A stretch of 64,000 bases of DNA from Streptomyces ambofaciens ATCC 23877 (GTDB taxonomy: Bacteria; Actinomycetota; Actinomycetes; Streptomycetales; Streptomycetaceae). The stretch covers positions 124,001 through 188,000 of the forward strand of contig NZ_CP012382.1 of the NCBI RefSeq assembly GCF_001267885.1, in the 5' to 3' direction. Positions 17,140-26,031 of this stretch are shown here, piece after piece (the stretch's first letter is position 1; each line of letters starts with the position of its first letter). The translations under genes and the position numbers were made by a program. The notes beneath the pieces were generated by a model, which was given only the letters and a program-made list of their open reading frames with translations, did no database searches and was not told the origin of the DNA.

Positions 17140-18651
17140 TCAGTACGCGCCGAAGTACTCACGCTGCTCCCAGTCGGTGACCTGTCCGGGCACGGGCGGG
17201 TGTTCGCTGCTCCAGGCGGTGTAGCGCCGCAGTTCGCTCTCCTTGAGCTTGGTCATGCAGGCGGCCAGGGGTGCTCCCAGGAGCCGGGCGGCGCGGCCGG
17301 CGCGGAAGGCGTCCAGGGCCTCCTCCAGGGACTGGGGCACGGTCTGCGGCTGGGGCGGGCCGGCGGGAGCGGCGGGGCCGGGGTCGGTGGGCTGTGCCTG
17401 CAGGCCCTCGAGTCCGGCGAACAGCTGGGCGGCGATGTTCAGGTAGGGGTTGGCGCAGGGCTCGCCCATCCGGTTCTCGATGTGGGCGCCCGCTCCGTTG
17501 CCCACGACCCGCAGCATCGCGGTGCGGTCCTCGAAGCTCCAGCCCAGGCGGGTGGGTGCGAGGGCGTGTTCGGCGGCCAGGCGCCGGTAGCCGTTGACGG
17601 TGGGCACGGACAGCAGGAACAGTTCGCGTGCCCAGGTCAGCAGTCCTTCGGCGTAGGACTTTCCGCTGGGTGACAGGCCGCCGGACAGGCCTTCGGCGCT
17701 GAAGAGGTTGCGGCCGGTGGCGGTGTCCACGACGGACTGGTTCAGGTGCCAGCCGCTGGGGTCGGCGGCCTCCAGCTGCGGCTGGGACATGAAGGAGGCG
17801 TGGTGGCCGCGGCGGGCGCAGTACCGCTTGGTGACGGTGCGGAAGAGGAGCATCGCGTCGGCCGTGTCCAGGGCCGACATCGGGCTGAAGGTGGTCTCGA
17901 CCTGGCCGGGGCCGGACTCGTGTTCCAGCGAGCGCAGGGGCAGGCCGAGCTTTTGCAGGTACAGGCCGAGCGGGCCGGTGATGGGGGCGACGGTGTCGTA
18001 GGCGGCGTCGAGGTTGAACTGGTAGCCGGCGTTGACCGCGGCCACGCGCGGGGCCTGGCCCTGGAGTCCGAAGCCGTTGCCCTGGTTGCCGGGTTCGTCG
18101 TCCAGGCGGCGGGTGAGGTACCACTCGACCTCCAGGCCCAGCGCGGGTTCCAGGCCCAGGGCGGTGTACCGCTCCAGGACGCGGCGCAGCACGGCCCGGG
18201 AGGACAGCGGGTGGGGGGTGCCGTCGCGCAGGTACTCGTCGCCCAGGACCCAGGCGGTGCGCGGGCCGCGTCCGGGCAGCACCTGGAAGGTGACCGGGTC
18301 GGGCACGAGGAGGAAGTTGCCCGCGCCGGAGATCTCGTCGACGCCGATGCCGTGCTCGCCCAGGAAGTCGACGGCGACGGCGTGTCCGGTGTCGAAGAGG
18401 AACGGGCCGGGGCTGAAGTTCATGCCGTTGCGCAGCACGGTGCGGAAGGCGTCGGTGGTGAGGGTCTTGGAGCGGGCCAGTCCGTGCGGGTCGCCGAAGA
18501 CGAGGCGGACGTAGTCGACGTCGTCGAGGGCGGCTTCGACGCGTTCGGCGGCGGCGAGGCGCTCCTCGTCCCACAGTCCGTGGTCGGTGACGAAGGACGG
18601 GCGCCCGACGCTGCCTTCGCGGGCGGGCGTGGACCATGACCGGGCATACAT
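17140..18651 (-). CDS. kinL: glutamine synthetase-like gamma-glutamyl hydrazide synthetase
   Basis: The 503-residue protein has the glutamine synthetase fold: a beta-grasp N-terminal part (YVRLVFGDPHGLARSKTL), then HESGPGQVETTF, GHHASFMSQPQ, the GWHLNQS segment that replaces the usual GSGMHxHxS, NGYRRLAAEH and ENRMGEPCANPYLN. The His at the usual metal position is kept but its surroundings differ from housekeeping GlnA, which suggests a changed amine substrate. In kinamycin and fosfazinomycin biosynthesis the homologue joins acetylhydrazine to the gamma-carboxyl of glutamate. The amidase stop is only 3 bases upstream of this start, so the two are tightly coupled. Confidence 0.86.
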   Translation of the reverse strand: MYARSWSTPAREGSVGRPSFVTDHGLWDEERLAAAERVEAALDDVDYVRLVFGDPHGLARSKTLTTDAFRTVLRNGMNFSPGPFLFDTGHAVAVDFLGEHGIGVDEISGAGNFLLVPDPVTFQVLPGRGPRTAWVLGDEYLRDGTPHPLSSRAVLRRVLERYTALGLEPALGLEVEWYLTRRLDDEPGNQGNGFGLQGQAPRVAAVNAGYQFNLDAAYDTVAPITGPLGLYLQKLGLPLRSLEHESGPGQVETTFSPMSALDTADAMLLFRTVTKRYCARRGHHASFMSQPQLEAADPSGWHLNQSVVDTATGRNLFSAEGLSGGLSPSGKSYAEGLLTWARELFLLSVPTVNGYRRLAAEHALAPTRLGWSFEDRTAMLRVVGNGAGAHIENRMGEPCANPYLNIAAQLFAGLEGLQAQPTDPGPAAPAGPPQPQTVPQSLEEALDAFRAGRAARLLGAPLAACMTKLKESELRRYTAWSSEHPPVPGQVTDWEQREYFGAY

Positions 18652-18654
18652 GGT

Positions 18655-20064
18655 TCAGGACGTCCTTTCGCCGGTGGTACCGGTGGAAGCGGGGGTGAGG
18701 TGGTCGGTGGGCGGGTGCGGCAGCGGCGCCAGCATCGCCTCCAGGCGGCGGGCCACGGTCAGAACGAGGTCGTCGGCGCCGACCGGGCCGACGAGCTGCA
18801 CCCCGGCCGGCAGTCCGGCGGAGGTCAGGCCGGCGGGCAGGGACGCGGCGGGCTGGCCGGTCATGTTGTACGGGTAGGAGGCGGGCGCCCAGGCGAGCCA
18901 CAGCAGGTCGCGGGCGTCGGCGGCCCACTGGGGGCCGATGGCGTCGGCCTCGAACGGCTCGACGGGCACGGTGGCCATGGCGAGCAGGTCGTAGTTGTCC
19001 ATGACCGAGCGCAGGGTGGCGCGCAGGTTCTGGCGGATCTCCTCGGCCTGGATCACGGCGACGCCGCTGAGGGTGCGGCCGTGGCGTACGACGTGCAGGC
19101 GGCCGGGGTCGATGAGGTGCTCGTCCTGGGGGCTGGTGCCGGCCGCCTCGTTGGCGGCGAGGATGTCGACGACGGCCGGGTAGAGGTTGTTGCAGCGCAC
19201 CTCGACCTCGTCGACGTGGTGGCCTTCGTCCAGGAGGATGTCGCGGGCGGTGTCGGTGACGCGGCGGATCTCCGGGTCGGTGCCCTCGTACTCGATCCAG
19301 CCGATGCGCAGGGAGCGCACGTCGCGCGGGGAGTCCAGCGAGCCGAGACCGGAGTCGGGGTCGGTGGGGTGGGGGCCGGCGATGACCTGGCCGAGCAGCG
19401 CGGCGTCGGCGACGGAGGCGGCGAGGGGGCCCTGGTGGGCGAGGCGGTCGGCACCGTTGGGGTAGTAGGGCACGCGGCCGTAGGAGGGCTTGTAGCCGAC
19501 GACGCCGCAGAACGCGGCGGGGATGCGGATCGATCCGGAGCCGTCGGTGCCCAGCGCGCCCTCGCACAGGCCGGCCGCGACGGCGGCGGCGGCTCCGCCG
19601 CTGGAGCCGCCGGCGGTCAGGCGCGGGTCGTAGGGGTTGCGGGTGGGCGGGGCGACGCGGCCCACGGTGGAGGCGCTCCAGCCGAACTCGGAGGTGCTGG
19701 TCTTGCCGACGACGATCGCGCCGGCCGCGCGCAGCCGGGCCACGGCCGGGGCGTCCTGCGCGGGCCGGGTGTTGGGCAGCAGGGAGCCTCGCGTGGTGGG
19801 CAGGTCGCGGGTCTGCAGCAGGTCCTTGACGGAGACCGTCACGCCCAGCAGGGGCAGGTCCCACCAGGCCTCGCGGCCGCGTTCGCGGATCAGGGCGTCC
19901 GCGTGTTCGGCCGCCTTCAGCGCCTCGTCGCCCGCGACGGCCACGTACGCGTCCAGGTGGTCCCGCTCGCGGATGGCCGACAGCACCTGGTGGACGTGTT
20001 CGACGGCGGTGAGCTCCCGGCGGGACAGCAGCTCCTTGGTCCGGCGGATGCCGCGGGCGGTCAT
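18655..20064 (-). CDS. kinK: amidase-signature hydrolase of the hydrazine cassette
   Basis: The 469-residue protein is an amidase-signature enzyme with the Lys of the triad in VSVKDLL, the Gly/Ser motif [15 protein letters not shown] and the nucleophile region [19 protein letters not shown]. The Ser-cisSer-Lys triad is therefore complete. In the kinamycin pathway removal of the N-acetyl group from glutamyl-acetylhydrazine to give glutamylhydrazine fits such an enzyme; assignment of that step here is by context. The ATG at 20064 lies in the leftward operon 122 bases after the uncharacterised 639-residue gene. Confidence 0.86.
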   Translation of the reverse strand: MTARGIRRTKELLSRRELTAVEHVHQVLSAIRERDHLDAYVAVAGDEALKAAEHADALIRERGREAWWDLPLLGVTVSVKDLLQTRDLPTTRGSLLPNTRPAQDAPAVARLRAAGAIVVGKTSTSEFGWSASTVGRVAPPTRNPYDPRLTAGGSSGGAAAAVAAGLCEGALGTDGSGSIRIPAAFCGVVGYKPSYGRVPYYPNGADRLAHQGPLAASVADAALLGQVIAGPHPTDPDSGLGSLDSPRDVRSLRIGWIEYEGTDPEIRRVTDTARDILLDEGHHVDEVEVRCNNLYPAVVDILAANEAAGTSPQDEHLIDPGRLHVVRHGRTLSGVAVIQAEEIRQNLRATLRSVMDNYDLLAMATVPVEPFEADAIGPQWAADARDLLWLAWAPASYPYNMTGQPAASLPAGLTSAGLPAGVQLVGPVGADDLVLTVARRLEAMLAPLPHPPTDHLTPASTGTTGERTS

Positions 20065-20186
20065 CGCTCACTCCCTTCTGCTCCTGTACTGCCTGGGGGC
20101 GTCCAGGGGCGCTGCGGACGGTGCTGGGGTGGCCGTGTGCCCGGCGGGGCGGGGGAAGGACCCGCCGGGCGGCTGGGGGGGTGCGG

Positions 20187-22106
20187 TCAGGACGCGCGGC
20201 TGGCGGGCTTGTCCTGGCCGGTGACGGCCGACCAGTGCCACGGGGAGTCGAAGGCGGTGACCTCCACTTCCTCGCCCGCCGCGGCCAGTTCGGCGGCCAG
20301 GCCGGTGGCCTGTGCGGTGAACGCGGACACCCGGTGTGCGGCGAGCAGGTCCTGCTCGTCGAAGGGGGTGCCGTCGCAGCGCAGCAGCCGCAGGTCGACG
20401 AAGCCGTTGAAGCGGCGGCCGTCCACCACGACGGACTGCGGCGACCGGATGGAGAACCGCACGTTGTTGTTGACGTGCCCGTGGTGGTGCTGGTCGGAGT
20501 AGAAGGCGACGTCGGGGATGGTGGGCGGCACGAAGTGGTCGCGGTCGACGACCTCGGGGCCCTTGGGCAGGTTCCCGGCGATGAAGTGCCAGGAGTTGTA
20601 CTGCATGCGCGAGGACATCGCCCAGGCGGCGTCGGCGAGGGCGGCGGTGGAGCCGCCGAAGTGCCGGGCGGCGGACGGGTCGGGCACCACGCAGCAGAAG
20701 AAGCGGGTGATCTCCCAGTCGCAGATCTCCGCCCACCGCTCCTCGCGCAGCGCGCTGATCAGGTCGGGCAGGGAGCGCATGCCGCGGCTCATCGCGAAGT
20801 CGGCGTCGAACGCCTCGGTGGCGGCGCCGGCCGAGGCGTACACCAGCGCTTCCAGTCCGGTCGCGAAGTCGCCGTGCGGGGCGGCGAGCCAGTGCGGGGC
20901 GGCGGCCAGTTCCCGGCCCAGTTCCTGAAGGGTGTCACCGGTCAGCGGCAGCCGGTCGGTGAGCCGGGCCACCACCGCATCCTCGCGGGCCCTGGCCGCA
21001 TCGGCGTAGGGCCGGGCCACCTTCTCGATCTTGTGCATGAGGGCGCCGTGGATCTCGCGGTAGAGCTGGGCGTGGCCGGCGACCTCCGCCCGGTGCGTGC
21101 GCAGGGCGACGGCCAGGTCGTTGAGGTCGGCCACCGACGTGGAGGCGGCGGGCGGCACCTGCTCACGGCCCAGGGCGGCGTTGTAGCCGAGCCGGATGCG
21201 TTCCAGCATGTGGGCGAGGTGGTCGACGGTGAGCTGGGTGCCGTTGGCCTCCTCGACGCGGCCGGGGCCGGCCGAGCGGACGAGCAGGGTGAGGCAGACC
21301 AGCAGCTGCGCGTCGTGGTCGGACCACAGTTCCAGCGGCAGGCCCTGCAGGCTGCTCAGGGCGCAGTCGGGGTGGCCCGGCCACAGCGTCTTGCCGGTGA
21401 GGGTGTTGTGGTCGCGGAAGTTCGTGTACTGCCTGCCCTGCTGGTAGAGCACGAACGGCGCGGTGCGCAGCGCCGCCTCCTTGGCCTGCTCCAGCAGCGC
21501 GTCACGGCCCTGGGGCCCTTGGGCGTCCAGCCAGCGGCGGCAGTCGGCGACGGTCTCGGCCACCCGCACCTCGGCGCGGCGCAGATACTCCCGGTAGCCG
21601 TCGAGGTCGGCCTGGGTCCAGGGCACGCGGCGTACGCCGCCCACCAGCTGGTCGGCCTTGAGCGGCGCCTGGGAGGGGACGCGCAGGACGACACGGCCGC
21701 TGGTGGCCAGGGCGATCTCGCCGAGGAAGACGGGCTCCGGGCCGCCGTCGCCGTCCGCGCCCGCATCCGCGGCGGTGGTGGTGGTCTCCTGGGTGCGCCA
21801 GGTCAGGCCGCACAGGGTGGCCAGCGCCGCCTCCTCGGGCGCGCTGAGCGCCCGCAGCTGGACGTCGGCCGGTACGTGGCCGTCCAGGGTCAGCAGCACC
21901 TCGACGAACGACCGCAGGTCATCGGCCTCTTCGGCACGCTGCCAGGCCCGCTTGAGCAGGCCCGGGAAGCCGGCGTCGGCCTCCCGTACCCGGTCGGGCT
22001 TGAGTGTGGCTCCCGCGACCAGGCCGAGACGGCTGGGCCGGCGGCTGACCCGCTTGCGGGCGTTGGCGGCACGGCGGGACTCCCCGCGCTCGGGCAAGGC
22101 ATTCAT
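20187..22106 (-). CDS. kinJ: uncharacterised 639-aa protein of the N-N cassette (KinJ position)
   Basis: I do not recognise any common domain in this 639-residue protein. It is soluble, with no signal or membrane segment, and mixed alpha/beta in composition. The C-terminal third is rich in potential metal ligands: WEITRFFCCVVPD, ARHFGG, YNSWHFIAGNLPKG, HFVPP and the cluster YSDQHHHGHVNNNVRF. Its ATG overlaps the stop of the preceding ferredoxin gene (TGATG), so the two are translated as a pair. That suggests an electron-dependent metalloenzyme fed by the ferredoxin. In kinamycin-type cassettes this position is held by a conserved hypothetical protein; it is the best candidate here for forming the N-N bond. 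That is inference. Confidence 0.8.
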   Translation of the reverse strand: MNALPERGESRRAANARKRVSRRPSRLGLVAGATLKPDRVREADAGFPGLLKRAWQRAEEADDLRSFVEVLLTLDGHVPADVQLRALSAPEEAALATLCGLTWRTQETTTTAADAGADGDGGPEPVFLGEIALATSGRVVLRVPSQAPLKADQLVGGVRRVPWTQADLDGYREYLRRAEVRVAETVADCRRWLDAQGPQGRDALLEQAKEAALRTAPFVLYQQGRQYTNFRDHNTLTGKTLWPGHPDCALSSLQGLPLELWSDHDAQLLVCLTLLVRSAGPGRVEEANGTQLTVDHLAHMLERIRLGYNAALGREQVPPAASTSVADLNDLAVALRTHRAEVAGHAQLYREIHGALMHKIEKVARPYADAARAREDAVVARLTDRLPLTGDTLQELGRELAAAPHWLAAPHGDFATGLEALVYASAGAATEAFDADFAMSRGMRSLPDLISALREERWAEICDWEITRFFCCVVPDPSAARHFGGSTAALADAAWAMSSRMQYNSWHFIAGNLPKGPEVVDRDHFVPPTIPDVAFYSDQHHHGHVNNNVRFSIRSPQSVVVDGRRFNGFVDLRLLRCDGTPFDEQDLLAAHRVSAFTAQATGLAAELAAAGEEVEVTAFDSPWHWSAVTGQDKPASRAS

Positions 22107-22432
22107 CACGCACCCTTTGCGGTGAGCTCGATGTGGTTCCACATGGCGTCGTCGGTCGGCGTCCAGTCCTCGTCGACGTAGATGCAGTCCACGGGGCACT
22201 CCAGCACGCAGGCGGGGCAGCCCGAGCACAGCTCGGGGATGATCACTACGTCCAGGCCGCGGTCGAAGATGGCACCGAACTCAGCGGGGCAGCTGCGCAG
22301 GCACGTGTCGCACGTGATGCACTCGGACTTCTCGATGCGCCGCGGCGGCTTCTTCCAGGCGTCGGAACGGTCGCGCTGGGCGATCCGCTCGGCGCGCCCG
22401 GACAGCGCGGCCGGCGAAGCGATTTTTTTCAT
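22106..22432 (-). CDS. kinI: 2x[4Fe-4S] ferredoxin of the N-N cassette
   Basis: This 108-residue protein contains two complete cluster motifs, CITCDTCLRSCP and CSGCPACVLECPVDC, so it should carry two [4Fe-4S] clusters. The N-terminal 30 residues are basic and the C-terminal tail (about 25 residues) follows IYVDEDWTPTDD, a common ending of seven-iron and eight-iron ferredoxins. AAAGGGG lies 9 bases before the ATG. It is first in the leftward N-N operon and its stop overlaps the next start, so its natural partner is the unknown 639-aa protein. No dedicated ferredoxin reductase is present in the window. Confidence 0.92.
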   Translation of the reverse strand: MKKIASPAALSGRAERIAQRDRSDAWKKPPRRIEKSECITCDTCLRSCPAEFGAIFDRGLDVVIIPELCSGCPACVLECPVDCIYVDEDWTPTDDAMWNHIELTAKGA

Positions 22433-22564
22433 GAGCTCGAACCCCTTTGGGTGAGTCTTCTGGCCACAACCGGGATGCCTCAGATGGTCGTTCGGCCTTC
22501 TCGACCGGGCCCTGAGCGGTGATGGGAACCGGGTCGAGCCGCTCGGGCCGAAGGTGGTGGTGTG
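22433..22564 (-). promoter_or_regulatory. intergenic region carrying the presumed N-N operon promoter
   Basis: This is the only sizeable gap (132 bases) upstream of the ferredoxin gene and follows the ebo operon on the same strand. It includes partly complementary words around 22494-22509 and 22532-22552 (TTCGGCC, CTCGACC against GGTCGAG, GGGCCGAA) that could fold. No clear -10/-35 pair is obvious, so read-through from the ebo operon is possible. Confidence 0.35.
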
Positions 22565-23977
22565 TCAGCCGATTCCGGCGAGCTGGAGGAGGAGTTGTTT
22601 CACTTCGGTGGCCGCGACGCGGTCGCCGAGGGCGTGGGGGGTGGAGCACAGCAGGAGTGGTCCGTCGTCGTCGCCGGCGGGGAGGCGGCCGTGGCTGCCG
22701 CGGATGGGTGCGGGGTCCAGGGGGACGACGGCCATGCGGTAGCGCATGCCGAGTTTCTTGCGGGCCAGGGCGCCGGCGGCTTTGACCTTGACGTAGGGGT
22801 CGTGGGGGTCCATGAACAGCTCGACGGGGTCGTAGCCGGGTTTGCGGTGGATCTCGACGAGCTGCGCGAAGTCGGGCGCACGCCGGTCGTCGAGCCAGTA
22901 GTAGTACGTGAACCAGGCGTCGGGCTCGGCGACGGCGACGAGTTCGCCCGCGCGGGGGTGGTCGAGGTGGTGGGCCTTCTTGCCCTCGTCGTCCAGGAGC
23001 TGCTCGATGCCGGGCAGGCCGGTCAGGGCGGCGCGGGTGGCGTCGAGGTCTTCGGGGCGGCGGACGTAGACGTGGGCGATCTGGTGGTCGGCGACGGCGA
23101 AGGCGCGGGAGGCCATCGGGTCGAGGTATTCCATACCGTCCTGGGTGTGGACCTCCAGCAGCCCCGCCCGGCGCAGGGCGCGGTTGATGTCGACGGGCCG
23201 GGTGACGGGGGTGATGCCGTACTCGGACAGCACCACCACGGTGCGTTGCTGGGCGCGGGCGTCGTCCAGCAGCGGGGCGAGGGCGGCGTCGAGGTCGGCG
23301 GCGGCTTTCAGGGAGCGGGCGTCGTGGGGGCCGTAGCGCTGGAGGTCGTAGTCGAGGTGGGGCAGGTAGGTGAGGGTGAGGTCGGGGTGGCGGGTGGCCA
23401 TGATGTGGCGGGTGGCGTCGATGATCCACTGGCTGGAGACGAGGTCGGCGCCCGGTCCCCAGAAGTGGAAGAGGGGGAAGGTGCCGAGTTTGCCGGTGAG
23501 TTCGTCGTGCAGGGCGGGGGGCCGGGTGTAGCAGTCGGGTTCCTTGCGGCCGTCGGCGTAGTAGACGGGGCGGGGGGTGACGGTGAAGTCGGTGTCGGCG
23601 CCCATCGCGTACCACCAGCAGATGTTGGCGACGGTGTAGCCGGGGTGGGCGCGGCGGGCGGCGTCCCAGAGTTTGTCGCCGGCGACCAGGCCGTTGTGCT
23701 GGCGCCACAGCAGGACATCGCCGAGCTCGCGGAAGTACCAGCCGTTGCCGACGATGCCGTGCTCGGCAGGGTGCGTGCCGGTCAAAAACGTCGACTGGGC
23801 GGCACACGTCACCGCCGGCAGGACGGTGCCGAGGGGGGCGCGGGAGCCGGCCTGGGCGAGTTGCTTGAGGTGGGGCATGTGGTCCAGCAGGCGGGGGGTG
23901 AGGCCCACGACGTCCAGGACGAGGAGCGGGGTCGGGCGACCATCGCGGCCGGCATCGGTCTGGAGAGGATCGGTCAT
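22565..23977 (-). CDS. nucleotide pyrophosphatase/phosphodiesterase-type enzyme of the ebo operon
   Basis: The 470-residue protein is in the alkaline phosphatase superfamily. It has the metal-binding start LVLDVVGL, a catalytic Thr in PAVTCAAQSTFLTGTHPAEHG, the NGWYF turn, LPHLDYDLQRYGP and late metal ligands in LSEYGITPV and ADHQIAHVYV. This is the layout of nucleotide pyrophosphatase/phosphodiesterases; the likely counterpart in ebo operons is EboF. No signal peptide is apparent. Its ATG overlaps the stop of the EboE gene by 4 bases (ATGA). It probably cleaves a phosphodiester or phosphate from a carrier or intermediate; the substrate is unknown. Confidence 0.82.
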   Translation of the reverse strand: MTDPLQTDAGRDGRPTPLLVLDVVGLTPRLLDHMPHLKQLAQAGSRAPLGTVLPAVTCAAQSTFLTGTHPAEHGIVGNGWYFRELGDVLLWRQHNGLVAGDKLWDAARRAHPGYTVANICWWYAMGADTDFTVTPRPVYYADGRKEPDCYTRPPALHDELTGKLGTFPLFHFWGPGADLVSSQWIIDATRHIMATRHPDLTLTYLPHLDYDLQRYGPHDARSLKAAADLDAALAPLLDDARAQQRTVVVLSEYGITPVTRPVDINRALRRAGLLEVHTQDGMEYLDPMASRAFAVADHQIAHVYVRRPEDLDATRAALTGLPGIEQLLDDEGKKAHHLDHPRAGELVAVAEPDAWFTYYYWLDDRRAPDFAQLVEIHRKPGYDPVELFMDPHDPYVKVKAAGALARKKLGMRYRMAVVPLDPAPIRGSHGRLPAGDDDGPLLLCSTPHALGDRVAATEVKQLLLQLAGIG

Positions 23978-25146
23978 GGCAGTTCCTTCAGGCCGAGGTC
24001 GGTCAGCAGGTCGCGGGCCAGGGTCAGCTCGGCGGCGATACCGTCGGTGAGCTGCGCGCGGGCGCGGGGCCGCAGCTCGGGCGGGAGGGCCTGCCAGGTG
24101 TAGGTCTCCACCTCGAGATGCCGGGTGAGGGGGTGCGGGCCGCCCACCAGGCGGGCCAGCACGGCTTTGAGGACCTCCGTCGTCGAGGTCAGCGGCGGGG
24201 CGGGGGCCGCGTGGAGGGGGACGTGGAAGTGGGCGCGCCAGGGTCCGGCGTTCGGCAGTGCGTCACCCGCGAGGGCCTCGTCGAGGTCGTCGGTGCCGTG
24301 CAGGGCGCCGCTGGGGGTGGTGGTGCGGGTCTGGTGCAGGAACCGCGGCTCCGCGAAGGCGGCGAGTGCCCGGCGGACTTCGGGAAGGGCGGGCTGCTCG
24401 GCGTGCAGGGCGGCGGACAGCTGGGACTTGACGACCGGGATGCGGGCGGCGGTCAGGGCGTCCAGGGCGGTGTCCGGGTCCTCGAAGGAGGTGGCCAGGT
24501 GGCAGGTGTCGACACAGACACCGATGCGGTCGTGGCCGACGGCGGTCAGCGGCGCGATCGCGTCACGGGTGGTCTCCACCACGCAGCCCGGCTCGGGTTC
24601 CAGGCCGATGCGCACCGAGCGGCCGGTCAGCTCCTCCAGGGCGTCGAGGCGTTCGGCGAGGGTGAGCAGCGCGGCGCGGGCCTGGTCGGCGCGGGCCTGG
24701 CCGTAGGCGGTGCGCCAGGCCAGCGGCAGCGTGGAGATGGTGCCCTCGGTGACGTCGTCGGGCAGCAGCCCCGCCAGGACCCGCGCCAGCGATGTCGTGT
24801 GCTCCAGGCGCTCGGGGTCGGCCCAGTCCGGCGTGTAGACACGGTACTTGACCTCCTCCGCGCCGAATCCCTCGTAGGGGAAGCCGTTGAGGGTGACGAC
24901 CTCCAGTCCCCGCCGCTCCAGCTCGCCGCGCAGGGCGCGCAGGGCCGCGGGGTCGGTGACCAGGGCGTGGGCGGCGTCACGGGCCAGCCACAGACCGATG
25001 CCCAGCCGGTCGCGGCCCAGCCTGCGCCGGACCGGCTCGCAGTGCTCCCGCAGCTGGGCCAGCACCCCCTCGAGGGTCTCGGCGGGATGCACGTTGGTGC
25101 AGTAGGCGAGATGGACGGTGGACCCGTCGGGGTGCCGGAAGCGCAC
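23974..25146 (-). CDS. eboE: metabolite traffic protein EboE, xylose-isomerase-like TIM barrel
   Basis: The 390-residue protein begins LAYCTNVHPAETLEGV and continues with barrel features: GLWLARDAAH, VVTLNGFPYEGF, KYRVYTPDWADPERLE, the acidic IGLEPEPGCVVE and GVCVDTCHLATSFED. This matches the EboE family of ebo clusters, which are needed in cyanobacteria to move scytonemin precursors across the inner membrane. The start is a GTG 3 bases after the EboB stop. Its stop overlaps the phosphodiesterase start, so the operon is tightly coupled. The chemical reaction of EboE is not known to me. Confidence 0.85.
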   Translation of the reverse strand: MRFRHPDGSTVHLAYCTNVHPAETLEGVLAQLREHCEPVRRRLGRDRLGIGLWLARDAAHALVTDPAALRALRGELERRGLEVVTLNGFPYEGFGAEEVKYRVYTPDWADPERLEHTTSLARVLAGLLPDDVTEGTISTLPLAWRTAYGQARADQARAALLTLAERLDALEELTGRSVRIGLEPEPGCVVETTRDAIAPLTAVGHDRIGVCVDTCHLATSFEDPDTALDALTAARIPVVKSQLSAALHAEQPALPEVRRALAAFAEPRFLHQTRTTTPSGALHGTDDLDEALAGDALPNAGPWRAHFHVPLHAAPAPPLTSTTEVLKAVLARLVGGPHPLTRHLEVETYTWQALPPELRPRARAQLTDGIAAELTLARDLLTDLGLKELP

Positions 25147-25149
25147 GGG

Positions 25150-26031
25150 TCACGCGCCTGCGGGGAGCGGTTCGGTGGCGGGGGCGCCGCGCAGGACGGA
25201 GTTGCCCTCGTGGGTGGTGCCGGTGTCCGCGACGCCGAGTTCGAGGCGTCCGCTGAGGCCGTAGAAGGCGACGGGGTTGCGCCACAGCACCCGGTCCACG
25301 TCGTCCTCGGTGAAGCCGGCGCGCAGCATGGCGTCGCCGACCCTGCGGGTCTTGAGCGGGTCGCTCCTGCCCCAGTCGGCGGCGGAGTTGACCAGGACCT
25401 TGTCGGGTCCGTACTCCCCCAGCACGGCGACCATGCGGTCCTCGTCCATCTTGGTGTCGGGGTAGACGGAGAAGCCGAGCCAGGCCCCGCTGTCCTTGGC
25501 GGCCTTGACGGTGGTCTCGTTCAGGTGGTCGACGAGCACCCGGTCGGTGGGCAGCGCGGACCCCCGGACCACGTCGAGGGTGCGGTGGAGGCCGGCGAGC
25601 TTGTCGCGGTGGGGGGTGTGCACGAGGGCGGGCAGGCCGTGGTCGGCGGCCAGCTGGAGCTGCTGCTCCAGGGCGGTGTCCTCGGCCGGCGTCATCGAGT
25701 CGTAGCCGATCTCACCGACCGCCACCACCCGGTCCTTGACGAGGTAGCGGGGCAGGTCGTCCAGGACCGGCAGGCAGCGCGGGTCGTTGGCCTCCTTGGG
25801 ATTGAGCGCGATCGTGCAGTGGTGGGCGATGCCGTACTGGGCGGCGCGGAAGGGCTCCCAGCCCAGCAGGGCGTCGAAGTAGTCACGGAAGGAGGCGGGC
25901 GAGGTGCGGGGCTGGCCGAGCCAGAAGGACGGCTCGACGACGGCCCGGACACCGGCGGCGTACATGGCCTCGTAGTCGTCGGTGGTGCGGGAGGTCATGT
26001 GGATGTGCGGGTCGAAGATGCGCAAGGTCAC
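25150..26031 (-). CDS. eboB: TatD-like metal-dependent hydrolase, EboB
   Basis: The 293-residue protein begins with the metal-binding HxH in FDPHIHM and continues with VGEIGYDS, ALVHTPH, LVDHLNE and NSAADWG, the ligand series of TatD/amidohydrolase-fold enzymes. The start is a GTG at 26031 overlapping the EboA stop (GTGA); homology begins within 6 residues of it, while the open frame further upstream reads as low-complexity shadow. In ebo clusters EboB is the TatD-like member. The substrate is unknown; hydrolysis of a carrier-linked intermediate fits the proposed trafficking role. Confidence 0.84.
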   Translation of the reverse strand: MTLRIFDPHIHMTSRTTDDYEAMYAAGVRAVVEPSFWLGQPRTSPASFRDYFDALLGWEPFRAAQYGIAHHCTIALNPKEANDPRCLPVLDDLPRYLVKDRVVAVGEIGYDSMTPAEDTALEQQLQLAADHGLPALVHTPHRDKLAGLHRTLDVVRGSALPTDRVLVDHLNETTVKAAKDSGAWLGFSVYPDTKMDEDRMVAVLGEYGPDKVLVNSAADWGRSDPLKTRRVGDAMLRAGFTEDDVDRVLWRNPVAFYGLSGRLELGVADTGTTHEGNSVLRGAPATEPLPAGA

